Assembly: GCA_022225965.2 (NCBI GenBank)
Contig: JAKJXP020000018.1
Coordinates: 186,001-250,000 of the forward strand
Direction: 5' to 3'
DNA length: 64,000 nucleotides
Origin: Diatrype stigma
Taxonomy: Eukaryota > Ascomycota > Sordariomycetes > Xylariales > Diatrypaceae
This document shows, piece by piece, positions 1 to 11,600 of the stretch. Numbering within the stretch: the first letter of the stretch is position 1; the number at the start of each line of letters is the position of its first letter. A model generated the notes under the pieces. The model had not been told where the DNA came from, made no database searches, and saw only the letters and a program-made list of their open reading frames with translations. Both the position numbers and the translations under genes were made by a program.

Positions 1-19
1 GAAGCAAAGAAGAAAAGAC

Positions 20-26
20 AAAAAAA
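20..26 (-). terminator. Pol III T-run downstream of tRNA-Ala
   Basis: Seven consecutive A on the plus strand (T7 on the minus strand) lie 22 nt beyond the tRNA 3' end, the usual form and distance of a Pol III terminator. Confidence 0.6.
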
Positions 27-47
27 GAACTGGTTGTAGCAGTCGTC

Positions 48-155
48 TGGACGCTGTGGGAATTGAACCCACGACCTTTCACATAGGCGCACGAATCCTG
101 TGAGGAACAGGAGGGATAGTGCGAAGCGAAAATCATACCCCTAGACCAAGCGCCC
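48..155 (-). tRNA. tRNA-Ala (CGC) with a 36-nt intron
   Basis: Reading the minus strand from 155 down, a 7-bp acceptor stem (GGGCGCT with AGCGTCC) folds and contains G3:U70, the alanine identity pair, with discriminator A at 48. An A-box-like segment (TGGTCTAGGGG) and a B box (GGTTCAATTCC) are present. The anticodon stem is TTCGC/GTGAA around loop TT-CGC-A/T, giving anticodon CGC. The coding halves are 155-120 and 83-48; the intron is 119-84, directly after position 37 as in other nuclear tRNA introns. The T-stem GTGGG/CCCAC is perfect. The first impression from the GGGCGCTTGGTCTAG start was tRNA-Pro, but the anticodon and G3:U70 argue for Ala. Confidence 0.85.
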
Positions 156-1471
156 GTTGCTTTGCTGGTTGCTTTGCCGGATGAGACTAGGCTGATTCAG
201 CTGGTTGAGAAAAAGTCGAGATATTATAGTATATGTACACTATGATAGCATATACTTGCCTACCTAGGTAGATAGTTCACTTGGGTATGCTAACTATACT
301 AGTCGCTAGCATACTTAACAAACATTCTGACCATTGACTGAGTGCATGTGTACCATGGTAATGTGCCGTGCCGCCGTGTGGCAAGCGAGTTAGTTACCTA
401 GTACGCTTATCTGACTTGCCTTACTACATTTTTCATGTCGCCTATGATCCAATCAGCAATATGCCTCAGGAGTATTATTCGGTCCTTGTCCTTCGTGCAG
501 GAATCCCAAATCAGATAAGTCTCTGCCTGCTGTAGCGTCCCAATAGAACTTTACCGTTTTTCACAATCGAGCTGAGAGGTAGGCTTGATAGGCAGGTAGA
601 TAGACACCTAGGAACGATGATGTCTGATTACTCGGACATCTAAATAAGATAGGATCCGTAGCTGTAGCAGGGTTGGTCTCATGTTCTATACCATACACCT
701 GCAAGAGTCTAAGGAGCTCCAAAGGCATCATATCATCATATCTAGGCACTTAATCAGCTTTCACCAATCGCGTCTCCCAACTTTTGCTATAAAAACTCGT
801 CTACAACATACATAGACCAAGGCATATTTTGAACTCCTCCTTTTCGAAGGTACTGCTACAAGTACTACTACTTACTACCAATACTACTACTACTCTAGTA
901 GAAGAAGCCAGGGCTATGTGTATCAGATACTTTTGCTCTTTTTCTTTTTCTGTAAGAGGTCGAAGATATCCGGGGGTATCCGACCTCCTCCGACACTGAC
1001 ACTCATGCCCTAAACCCCCACATAAATGCCGTTTTGTTTCGTGTTGCTTTGCTTTGCTTTGCTGTGCTGTGCTCTGCTCTGCTTTGCTTCGTTTTGAGTA
1101 CATGACAATGTAATTCCTCGTAGCCCTCGTAGCATCGTGAAGTATAACACGTGAAGTATAACATCCGTAGACCACCGAGAGGCATGTCCACGTCATATGT
1201 CACTCAAACCACTCCCTCCCTTCCTTCCTACCCCGGCTTTTCAAGATGCTTTTTAACGCTCAATGCTATGCAGCGGGTGACCATAGGAGCGCCACCAAAA
1301 TCATTTTGACATGCACGTATCGGGCATGCTTGCTTTTGCGCCCCAAAATCGGGTTTGACGCTGTTCAGGGCGTCTTGTACCGCCCGTTTCAACCTAACTT
1401 TCTCGCTTTTATGTCCATCCACCTCTTTTGATGTGATATACACTCGCCCGCTAGATGTACCACCAGCTGCT
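156..1471. other. Intergenic, no gene seen
   Basis: Between the tRNA and the 3' end of the deubiquitinase. It holds an AT-rich part with a TACCTAGGTA palindrome near 261-270 and a pyrimidine-rich GCTTT/GCTGT repeat at about 1035-1095. Short reading frames here have no recognisable content. The last 200 bases before 1472 are probably the deubiquitinase 3' UTR. Confidence 0.5.
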
Positions 1472-4400
1472 TTAGACTCGCTGGTAGAACAACAAGTACG
1501 CAACTTTGTTGTCCTTGATATTGTCCCGAGCTGGCTTTGCCTTCGACGGCGCCGCATTCGCAGCTCCGTTGACCACGCTGCTCCACTTCTTCGCTCCATT
1601 GACAGGTGCACTGACTTGGTTCCACCCGTCGTCAGTGCCGGCCTCGTCGTCCCCGATCCCCTCAAACCTGTTGCCTGAGCCGCTGGCGGCAGGGTCTTTC
1701 TTGTATTCCGTCGCCGGAGCCGCCTTCGCATCTTCTTCGACACCCCCTTCAGCTACATCTTCACTCCTCACACGTCGAATGATTGTGTCATCAAGACGAA
1801 TCCATTCTCGCCCGTCCTGCCGTCTGAGGTCGACGGTGTAATGGCCACCGCTTGCGTTTTTCCCGTGATGATAAACAGCTGCAATAAGTTTATATTTCGG
1901 GAACCCAGCACCTTCAGCAACGAAAGCATTTCGCTTCTGTCTTGAGAAGATCTCCTTCGGAAGCTCGAGTTCCAGAGGGTAGCCAATCTTCTTCCAGATC
2001 TTGACAGTTCCAGTCCCCTCAGCATCGAATTGGAAACGCTTCAGATGTAGGATTAAAACCGGTGGAAGCGACTCGAGGAAAACCTGCTTTGTAGCCACGG
2101 CATCCTTACCCCTGGGAGAGCCGAAGTTACCATTTAGGATTTCGGGTTTCGTCAGGCCTTTGAGGGCATCGACGATGTTGCGGACTTGGGGCGACCCAAT
2201 GTCAAGCTGTAGGGGCTGGAAAGGCTCGAGGGTGACGGAATCTTTCAAGCCTGTGACTCGCAGTTCCGAACGCAGCTGGCCCCCGAATATTTTAGTGAGT
2301 GGGGACGAAGCGACGGGGTGTCCAGAGGACCGGGTGACGGCCGCACGTTGTCTCCGACCCACTTCCAACCAGTCGTTGGAATCCGTGGCACTGGTAGGGG
2401 AGGATGGCGCTGGCGTAGCAGCTGATGAGTTCACCGCAGTGGTTGCGGTAGAAGCATCTGCCAAATGTTGCATCACATGAGCGCATTCATCATGAAGAGC
2501 TTCCAGGAGAAACCCGAGGAATTCTTCAGCATCTTGTTGGTGTCCACGCTATGGTAGTCAGTTATTTGATCATATGCTGGTAGGTAGCAGGGCTCTTACC
2601 CTCATGCTCGCAAACCTGGGAAGCTTCCTTATAGCCTCGTAGACAAACTCAGGCGTGAAAGGTTCACCGTACTGCTCAAGCTCTTCGTTCTTCAATCGTC
2701 TCCGTAATTGGTCAACGGACACTGCAGAATCAATTACTTTATACTCGCCCATGAAATTTACCCTGAATGCGTGCCTTCGTTAGTCTCAAACATAACATCA
2801 TGAGAAGAGCCCACTACTCACATAGCATCAACCAAAGGCGTTTCGCTCTTAAAACTGTACGTGGCCTTTTTGCTAACCTGGTCCAAGAAGTCGTAGAAAG
2901 GAATGCAGAATATAAGAACTTGTAGAACCTATACAAACCGTTAGCCATCACTGTTCCTGTGATGATTGGACAAGGACAGGACCTACCGAGTTCATGTAAC
3001 ACATGTTACCAGTGTTGATCAAACCTCTAGGTTCTAAGAAGGCAAGTTTCTGGCTGCCACCAACGCGGTACGCCCGCAAGGCCTCAGCCAACGAAGAGGC
3101 GTTTGCCTTCGCAAAACCGGCACCAGCCGGGGCTCCACTAACTGCATCAGCAGCACCCCCATTGATAGATCCAGCTGAAGCAGACCCCGTGGTACCTGTG
3201 CTTGTGGTCGGTCCAGCCACAGGACCTGTTTTTGCGAACAGACCAGTCCATAATTTTGGTGCAGCCTTTACCGGAGCAGGCACGGCTTCAGTTTGCGCTT
3301 CTGGCTGTTCCACTCCATCCGAAGCGGGTGCGGTTCCAGTAGGGTTGTCGGACACCGGTGATGGCGTTATTTGCTTCTGTTCCGGGGTTGCTCCCTCGGA
3401 AGCCGCAGTGCCTTTGGCCTCCTTGGCATTTGTCTTCGGAATTTTAGGTAGGACTGGAACGGCTGGCACCGCTGCCCGGGTGGTAGGCTTGGTGGATTTG
3501 GGTGGCGTCGCGGTAGCGGCAGTACTGGTCTGGGCGGTGGAAACTGATGCGGGGGTCGCTTGTGAGGTGGATGATTTGCCTTCGGAGGCTAGAATTTGAG
3601 AGGAAGGCGTTTCGGGGCCTTGAGGTTTCTCCACCGTAGCAATAGTCTCGGGCGTCGGGGTCTCAGGGAGAGGCGCTTCGGGAGACTCCTCAGCGTGCGA
3701 ATCGCCTGCATGTTGATTGCTCGGCAACTCAACCTTCCCAGATTCAGACATCACTATAGGTCGCCTCCTCCTTGTCTTTGCTAGTTTGCTGGGGAAGGGA
3801 AGCTCTGGTCGAGAAAGCCATGGCAACTAAAGATGCTGGGTTAGCAGGCGCTTCTGGTCTGAGGGGATAATATGATGGCGCAACTTACAGGATACTTGAA
3901 CGGTCCCCGAGTTGACCGTGTCTCAACCTCCGGGGTAGTCGAAGTCGGAGCAATCTCTCCCGTGTGCGGCGTCGGAGGTGTAGATTGGACTGGAACGACC
4001 TGCGAGGAGCGTGTTGACGACGGCGTCTCGGGTACGGGTGCGGGTGCGGGTGCGGGTGCGGGTGCGGGTGCGGGTGCGGGCGCGGCTACTGGAGCAGCTA
4101 CGGGGGCAGCTACGGGAGCAGCTACGGGAGCAGCCATCGGGGCAGCCACCGGGGCAGCTACGGGTGCAGCTAAGGGCGTAGGTATGGGGATCTGAGGTGG
4201 CGGGGCATGTGTCTGATATGGTGGCGGGGTAGAGACAGCGGGGGAGGATTGCTGCGGAGGTCGTGAATAGGGTTGGGGAGGTGGCTGCATGGTAGAAGAG
4301 ACGATAGGAGGATATTGTTGGTGTAAGGCTGGCGCAGGGCGTTGCGGATATAAATTATACGGCATGTAGTGGGCGGTCGGCATAGCACCATTCTGATAAT

Positions 4401-4722
4401 GAGGGGTCATCTGAGGGTAGTAGCTGTTCGCATACGGGTTCATGTAACTGTGATGATACATGGGCTGTTGCTGTTGCTGGTGCTGGTGCTGGTGTTGGTG
4501 TTGGTGCTGGTGCTGATGCTGGTGCTGGTGATGGTGCGGATGATGATATTGCTGCGGATGGGACGGGTATTGCTGTGGATGCGGCCGCCGTCGTCCACTG
4601 CCTGATCCTGTATGTGACCCTGAAACGATATCTATCGGCCCTCTCCCATTCACTATAGCACCACCTCCTCCGCCGACACTCCCCGGCATAGGCTGCCCAG
4701 CCGGCAGATGACTACCGTTCAT
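1472..4722 (-). CDS. Ubiquitin carboxyl-terminal hydrolase, Ubp3/USP10 type
   Basis: Cysteine protease of the USP family that removes ubiquitin from substrates; Ubp3 relatives act in ER-Golgi transport and selective autophagy. Five exons read by hand: 4722-3889, 3826-2987, 2928-2822, 2762-2600, 2548-1472, giving about 1006 aa. The Cys box GLINTGNMCYMNSVLQVL is split by intron 2, with catalytic Cys near residue 554. The QDAEEF box opens exon 5 and the His box SGGHYTVD is near residue 884. The protein ends AYLLFYQRV, the usual USP-fold end, but about 80 low-complexity residues separate it from the LDDT motif. The first 280 residues are disordered: Gly-rich start, a (HQ)n tract, then AAPV and AP repeats. 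ATG at 4722 is the first in frame. Family assignment is firm; the Ubp3 orthology is inferred from the Cys-box wording and domain order. Confidence 0.9.
4027..4170 (-). repeat. Coding microsatellite (AP)n and (AAPV)n
   Basis: On the plus strand GGGTGC hexamers run from about 4035 to 4080, followed by 15-nt GCAGCTACGGGAG-like units to about 4170. They encode Ala-Pro and Ala-Ala-Pro-Val runs in the disordered N-terminus of the deubiquitinase. Confidence 0.8.
4464..4535 (-). repeat. Coding CAG/CAC tract, (HQ)n
   Basis: A hexameric GGTGCT/GGTGTT repeat encodes alternating His-Gln followed by a short Gln run in the N-terminus of the deubiquitinase. Such tracts are often length-variable between strains. 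Confidence 0.8.
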
Positions 4723-6523
4723 CTTGCCGGCTTAGGGACGATGAAGCAGTGGCTATCCACTGCTCCTACGACGAGAATAGTCGCGACTCGACAACAGTAG
4801 CCAATCTAAGTGTAGCAAAGAACAACAGCGGTCGAAATGGAAGGCTGCAATGCGCCCTGTTGGCGAAGACCACAGACAAGCTGATGAGGTCGATACGTCA
4901 CGCAGCACTTCCGATTTGCGGCGGCGGCAAGGTAGAAGGGGAGGGGGCGAAAGACAACAGAGAAGGAACCAAATGTTTGAACGGTGGCCAGAACAGGAAA
5001 GAAACAGAGGCCACGGGTATGGCAGGTGGGCTTATGACCGGAAGTGTCGCGAGAATGCGAAAATATGGTCGCGTTGGACAGGTCGGAGTCACGACTCACA
5101 AAGCAGCCGGAGTTGGGTCAGGTCAGGAAGGATGAGGTCAATCCACAAACCAAAATTGCCTATTCGTTCTTTTGGGGCTTCCAAACTTTTCGGAGACAGG
5201 CTTGAGCACCAAAGCAGTATTTACTTACTTAAGCAGCCTGCTAAGACAGCTAAGACAGCTGTGTACATACATACATACCTACATACATACATACATACAT
5301 GTAGGTAGGAATTTGGCAGTAGGCATTGCACCCACAGACAGACCTGAGCGGCTAACATTAGTCACTAATAACAGCGCTAGTGACGGGGCTTTCTCCGGGG
5401 GTGCTGGGAGTGCTTGGGACCTCTTGGGCAGTTGGGGGAGAGGGGGGAGGCGCTATCTAACTAAGTTTGGGAGTATAATCCCCAATCATGGCCTCATGGC
5501 CATCATGCAAGTGATGGGTTACCCCATACATGCATGTGTCTATTACGGAGAACAAATTCTATATATGCTGCATTATAACGGGGCATGTAACTAAAAGAGA
5601 CACCTAAAGCAGTTCCGATTCCAAAAGCCAAGAAGCCCCGTGTCGCGTCGCTGGTCACAGTCACAACGACTTCGAAGTCATTACCATCTGCTGTTACCAT
5701 CTACTTATAGGCGTCCGTAAGTGTATGCCTAGTTACCAGTTTCTCATACTCATAGAAAACATAAAATTTTGCATCAACAAAGGGTATAAGGCTATGATAA
5801 CAATGCTCTGTTCAGTTTCTACCTCATTCCCCCTTTCCCTAAACTTTCACTCACTCATGTGCTACTTAGCTAAGGGCAGCCCTGTCATCTCTAGGGGCGA
5901 GCGAAAGGGCTCTCTTTCTGCTCCCATTCCCCAGGCTGATGCTGAGCTGAGCCATATCGAACTGTACTATCCAGGTCGTGCGGCGTCCAGCGCAGACACG
6001 CATCTCGACATACTAGCTCGACATAAAGGCTAGGTAGGTAGTAACACTGCCCAACTCACTGGGCACATACGACCTGTAAAGGTCGTGCCTCGTCCAAGAA
6101 CTTCTGGCCCTCCGATCTCACACACCAAACTCACATCGCGCTCCCTGGCGCTATTTATCGAAATTAGGGGCCTGGTCCAGCAATAGCAGAATGGCTCCAG
6201 GGGCGCCGCCGCAGCGCCGCTGAAATGGGCACTCGGGGATTCTCAGGGGTATAATGTGAGAGTGCGGCCTTTCTCCTATGGTTTTCCTATATTGATCACC
6301 TGTCCAGTAGTCGACGAAGGTGGGGCTCTCCTTTCAGCGTGCGGGAGGGATAAACTCTATGGTACTATATTCGTTCCAGTATGATCCTAGGACGAACTTT
6401 CCCCGACGTCTAGCCCTCGTAAACGCATGCGGACTACTAGTCCCGGTCTATAAAAACATGGATGTGATGGTCGGAGTGGGCAGGGGGGGTATATTACTCC
6501 GTTGAGTTTGACGCTTCAATTCT
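4723..6523. other. Intergenic, promoter side of the deubiquitinase
   Basis: It contains the 5' flank of the deubiquitinase and an ACAT microsatellite at about 5262-5310. Reading frames at 4749-5135 and 5172-5594 have no family resemblance and translate microsatellite sequence. No gene is supported. Confidence 0.5.
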
Positions 6524-7898
6524 CTAAGGACTATAACATGCTGAGTTTCGTATCGCTGGATCGTCTCTCCGCCTCCCCGGGCTCGCAAAGGTAGCGGCGT
6601 TCTCCGACATCGGGGTGGGTGGTGGTATATCATGCGCCGAGTACCCCCTCCCGTCGTCAGTCGACGACAGCGCAGAGACCAGGGATGGGTTCCTCTGCAG
6701 GCCAGCACCAGCACGCGCGTCGGAACCAACACTACCCCGCATTGCAGCGTCTGCGAGCGGCTGGTCGGTCTCGACCCTCGAGTACCGGCCGCGAGCCGAA
6801 TCCGACGAGGATAGCGCCGACACCACGGAAGCAGACCTCTGCACGTGGGGCCGGAGCTCCGGCTGAGGCTCGGGCTCGGGCGCGGTGGCCGCCGCCGGGG
6901 ATGTATACGTGAGCGATGCCTGGCTGAGCTCGTGGTTCATGAGAGCCTCGGTCTTTGCTGCGTACGCCGCGTTTTGCGGGTGCATCCTCCTCGACTTCGA
7001 CGACGAGCGGCCTCCGCCACAGAGACGCTTGGCGATCCAGATGGGGACGAAAGCCCCCGTTGCGGCTGCGAGCGCCTTCCGCACAGCGCGGCCATATCTC
7101 GGAGCTATACCCCTTTCGTGTCCCTTCCGACGTTCTGCGATCCCGGTCAGCTCATATCACGCGAAGGACCTCTCTTTCTTGTTCACAGTCAGGTACATGC
7201 AACGGACAAAGAAGTCACCCACCTCTGGCACAGAAAACACCCAGCGATACTACGAAGACAAGGACCATAATGGCGCCGACTATGATCACCACGATAGCCC
7301 ATACCGGCAGGACTACCCCACTCGGACTGTTTACGACAGGGACGGCGCTTGTGGACGTTGCGGTCATACTGCTGGCACTGGTGGGGGTCGACGTGGAGGA
7401 GTTGATGGGCGTAGAAGTTGCAGTAGCCTGCGGGGATCCGGGGGCGTCGGTAGTGTCCCCGGACCCGCCGCCATCACCTGGGGTGCCAATGTTGGGCTGG
7501 AAATCACTAGGACCACCTGAGAAGAGGTCCCCCGGCAGCGCTTCGGCGGATCGCCTCCATGCATCGCGGCCCGCGTTCCTACTACCGACGCCAGTGCCGG
7601 TACCAGGATCGATTACAGGTCGGCCTCCGGTGGCAGGCGGTACGGCAACTTCATCCGCTCCGGATGAGGACCCGTCTGTCTTCGGCAGTCGGAACGTAGG
7701 CATCGCAGGCGGGTGGGACGTAGTCGTGGTAATCTCGCTCTCTCGCTCGCCTCGCTCGATCGGCTCACCGTAAGCAGCAGTATCTAGTCCAGCTACGCGT
7801 GCGTGCGTGGATTGTGAATGTCTACCTAGATGGTAGCTGGAACCGCGTGCATGCGTGTCGACCTCGTCGGAAGTAGGGGCGGAACTACCTATTCTCAT
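6524..7898 (-). CDS. Predicted single-pass membrane protein, function unknown
   Basis: Two exons, 7898-7223 and 7134-6524, joined by an 88-nt intron (donor GTGGGT, branch CTGAC, acceptor GCAG); about 428 aa. The N-terminal 195 residues are Ser/Thr/Gly/Pro-rich, typical of an O-glycosylated stalk. One hydrophobic helix follows at about 198-222 (VWAIVVIIVGAIMVLVFVV), then a basic stop-transfer stretch (RERRKGHERG) and a 200-residue cytoplasmic tail. The tail carries two copies of a SxVSALSSxDxxRG motif, about 60 residues apart, which look like phosphorylation sites. No signal peptide is visible, so the start is uncertain; Met 66 is an alternative. The layout resembles fungal wall-stress sensors but no sensor-specific domain is seen. 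Not recognised further. Confidence 0.6.
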
Positions 7899-10701
7899 AG
7901 ATATATCGCATGTGAAGAAGAATGGGGATGGAGGAGCCCCCGTCTGATATACCTATGACATCCACCATCCGTTCTATTTCTACCTACTGCTTATTACTAC
8001 CCTACGTACATACCCTAGGAAAGGCCTGGCATGCGGCATGCATGTTGCGCAGCGGCGCAGCAAGCCGGTAGGTGGTCGGTCGACGACAGGCCAACCACGC
8101 CAACATCACCTCTGGTAAATGCGGGTTTCGTTACGGCACATTCCAGGCGCAGCCCTTTGAGACCGGGGGTGGTGGGGGAGGAGAACCGTATCCCAGCTAA
8201 AAGCATGCTAATAAGGCTCGAACCAACACGACGAGGACGGGGCGCAGCTCTCCCTTGGCAGCTGATAGACTCGCCGATCATTGACCTAGGAGAATGGCCT
8301 ACTATTTGCTCGGTAGGTAGGACCAACAGCTTACACCCACCTACTTGGTTGCTATAAAAGAACCAGCCGTCCGTCGATCGCATGTGGAAGGAAGCTCAAG
8401 CTTCTCCTTTGGGACCCTTTTGGGGGGGTCCTATAGACTTTGCTTACGCCCCTTGCGCCCATCGAGACACTCCGTCGAGCAATATAAAAGACGCACCTGT
8501 CATCGGGATAGAACATCCCTCCATGCATGGCATGTCTAGATCTGAATGTTGTAAGGTGGTGTGCCGGTAGATTTCTCTGGGAGTCGGCGACCACCCACGC
8601 AAAGGTTGCCCAACGCAACGCAACACGTAAGGCTCGCCGGCACTTTCCGAACGCGCTACCTATTTGGTATCTATGAGCACTAAATCTATCTCGTCAAGGG
8701 GGGCCAGATGCATGCATAGTTGCAGTGCTCTAGTCTGGCTGTCACTATCCCTCATAAGGCTATATAAGCAAGTTATTAGACACATTGTCGTGCAACCCCA
8801 ACGAAGACGTTTTCTATCACGCTCAGGCTGTCAGGCTGATCTTGGCCTATCCGGGCGGGTGGTTGCTATTTATAGAGCTAGGTTGAACCCCTCAGCCCTC
8901 TCCGGAGCAGTTACAGCCGCAATGTAGTAGCAATCGAACCTATCACTAGTCCTTACGGTGGCCTTCCACGGTGACACCACGTTATAAGACCTCGAGGACA
9001 CCGGTTGCAGCCAGCCCAGATCGAGTTACCACCCCATAGTATTCGTCATCACCAGCGATTAGGGATGCATGACCCCAAGGCAATTTTACCCTTTAGTTAA
9101 AGAGTATAGAATCGAGCACTTACTTGGCAGCATATGGCCGCGTCCCTATGTGACTAGGTTTCAGGTGACTACTGGAAGCGTGGGAGACCGGCGTCTCATT
9201 TTGTAACCCCTTATCTCCAGCAAATATCGTGTCTAATAGCTTGTAGACGATGAGGGTGGATATCCAGCTAGTTGGAAAGGTAGAGAAATACACCCGACTG
9301 ACAGCCCCTTTACTTTGACGGTAACTATATTTGCTGCTCACAGGTACGACACCGGCAGTAGCCTTTGAAGCGTTCAAGGTGATGTATGTCTTCAGGTCTC
9401 ACCTTGATCTGGACTGCAGTAGCAGTCGACATCGTGTCAGGTGTCTTCATATCTTCAACGAATTGATTTTTCCTGTAAGACTCATCCGTTCGTCAGCATC
9501 GTCTACTTTAGCATTGCTTTGCAACGCCCAGCTCAGCCTGCTTCGACTATGTGGTATTCTATCTGCAATATCTGCATACTCCAAACCTGCCTACCAACAT
9601 GAATGCTCGTTCGTTCGGTCGCTTTCGTAAGGTACGGTAACTGGGGCGTCCAGTGTTCTTTTAATTGATGCAAGTTGCAGACAGAATCGTTTACAGTACC
9701 AATGATAACTCAATTTTGGGCTATATTTAAACTCACGTATTGGCCCCCGGTTCTCTTGGGGGCCACCGGTGACTTCTCCGAACACTAGACTGCTACGCTG
9801 TAGCCGAACCAGACTCTCGATACGACTTTAACAGAAGCCATGTACCTCGATGGTCAATATTCTCCATCAGCTTATGATAAAGCGAGCATTGTTTATTGAA
9901 ATACCACCCCCTTGATCCCATGTGACAGGCGTGCACCTTATACATAAACTAGGAGACATCTTGCGTCAATATCAGAGCTAAACAAAGCGAGATGTGGCGG
10001 TGCGCTCGACAATCACAGCACGGGCTAGGATTACCGAATCGATCTGTCTCGCATCAACGAACACGCATTTTAAAATATCTATCATCGGAGGCTGAGGTAT
10101 GACAAATGCAACGCCAACATGATGCCCTACCGATACTTATATCCTGGAGTTGCAATGAAGACAAATGCACTTCGATATTCAAACGATGCGAGCTGCGAAG
10201 CTCTGCCGCTGACGACTCGCCGCGTAGCCAGTCGTGTATCCGTACGTACTCGGCAGAATGCTCCTCGAGGCAGTGGAGAGGGGTACGTAGATTTATATAT
10301 ATCCGTAGGGGAGGACATTATCATGAGCACGAGGGCTACCAGCTCATAGCCTTTATGTTATGACTAGCCTTTCTCCAAAAGATTTTTCGAATGTCGGTTA
10401 GCCGAGGACGCTTTATGTATTCAGGCCTAGACCGGCCTTTCCCGTCATATATTCTGAAGGGACAATAAAACAACATATGGGTACAAGTAAATGAGTGTCG
10501 ATTAGTCTCGGGGTATGAGAAGCTCTGATAGCCGGAGACCTTCTCTCTTTTCATCGGCTTGGCCGTGGTAATCGTTCGGACGATCTGAGGAATAGCCTTT
10601 GTGTGCTCTACCATCAACTCCGCCTTTGCCGCTTTTTAACCCCCGCGATCCCGCAAACGCCAAAACATAGGTCCAAAATATTCTAATTATCCCCTTTATC
10701 C
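7899..10701. other. Intergenic, 2.8 kb, no supported gene
   Basis: Moderate GC with scattered short frames on both strands (for example 8015-8383 minus, 9120-9377 minus); none shows a domain, a signal peptide or plausible splice partners. A TATA-like CTATATAAGC lies at 8760-8769 without a recognisable gene behind it. The last few hundred bases before 10702 are probably the ORM gene 3' UTR. Confidence 0.45.
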
Positions 10702-11600
10702 TCATTCTTCGGGAATTCCCGAGAACAGGCCTACTCGTAAACGATGACTCTGATGATCTTGTCAGTATGCTAATGGCGAGAAGGAAAGGGGCTCGGGGGT
10801 CGGGGTCGAGACGTACGGATGGTAATTTCGGTATGACAACAGCTAGAACAGCCAAGAAGTTGATAGTAAAATAGGTAAGATCGTAATGCGTGTAGTGCGT
10901 GCTCAGGAGAAAGAGTACGATGGGAACGCTAAGTAGAAACTTCTTGGCTGGTGTATACTGTGCTCCATCGTCGATCTGCTCCCACATGTTAAGGTTGTCG
11001 TAAGCGCCACTGTTGAAGTCGAACGGCACACCCCGGACGTAGTGGAACATAAGGTAGGACCCGAACATGTAACATATGTTGGTCAGTGTCCAAGACGTCT
11101 CCTGCGAAACACCGGGAACCACATCCCACAGAATTTTTAAGGCGAGTATCAAGACAATGTGTATAGTCCACGCCCCTACTCGAGACCGAAGTCGACATGT
11201 TAGCTCTGAGGCTCGCCACCTAAAGTCGGCAGGGGGGAGCAGGTGAGGCCTTGGAGAACTCCTCTGCATCAACGAGTATCTAGGAGACCTTACCTTTGGC
11301 GTTGACCCATTGCGCATTGAGGTTTGGAAGAGCAGACTGGTCGCTCAGCTGCTCGATGGGTTCCTGGGGCTCTTGATATATTCCCAATATACTGCTAGAC
11401 CTCCGTCTCTTGCCCGATGTTGGATCGCCCATGTTTCGATACACACCACCTCGGGGAGGATTAGTGCGGACGTCGTAAGAGACGGTGCGAGGAAGGAGGA
11501 TTGGGGAAGACAGTTTGGCGGTATTGAGGGGGTTCGTCGGCGAGGTGGAGCGGGACGTGGTGGAAGAGGTGAAGGTTTGACGGTCAGATGCGACAGTCAT
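10702..11600 (-). CDS. ORM1/ORMDL-family regulator of serine palmitoyltransferase
   Basis: ER membrane protein that holds serine palmitoyltransferase in check and so sets sphingolipid synthesis. Three exons: 11600-11294, 11175-10817 and 10749-10702, giving 237 aa. The ORM core is clear: NAQWVNAKGAWTIHI, then the helix LALKILWDVVPG, then SWTLTNICYMFGSYLMFH, GVPFDF, a helix after KKFLLSVPIVLFLLSTHYT and a last one ending VVIPKLP. Removing the 67-nt intron 10816-10750 (donor GTACGT, branch CTGAC, acceptor CATCAG) restores the typical ORM C-terminus SSHRLRVGLFSGIPEE; reading through it gives a false tail. The Ser/Thr-rich first 80 residues, with KRRRSSS, match the regulatory phosphorylation region known from yeast Orm proteins. 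Confidence 0.93.

Noticed and set aside
8015..8383. 122-codon minus frame with a tRNA-like TTCGAGCC segment
   Set aside because: No tRNA fold can be drawn and the protein has no recognisable feature.
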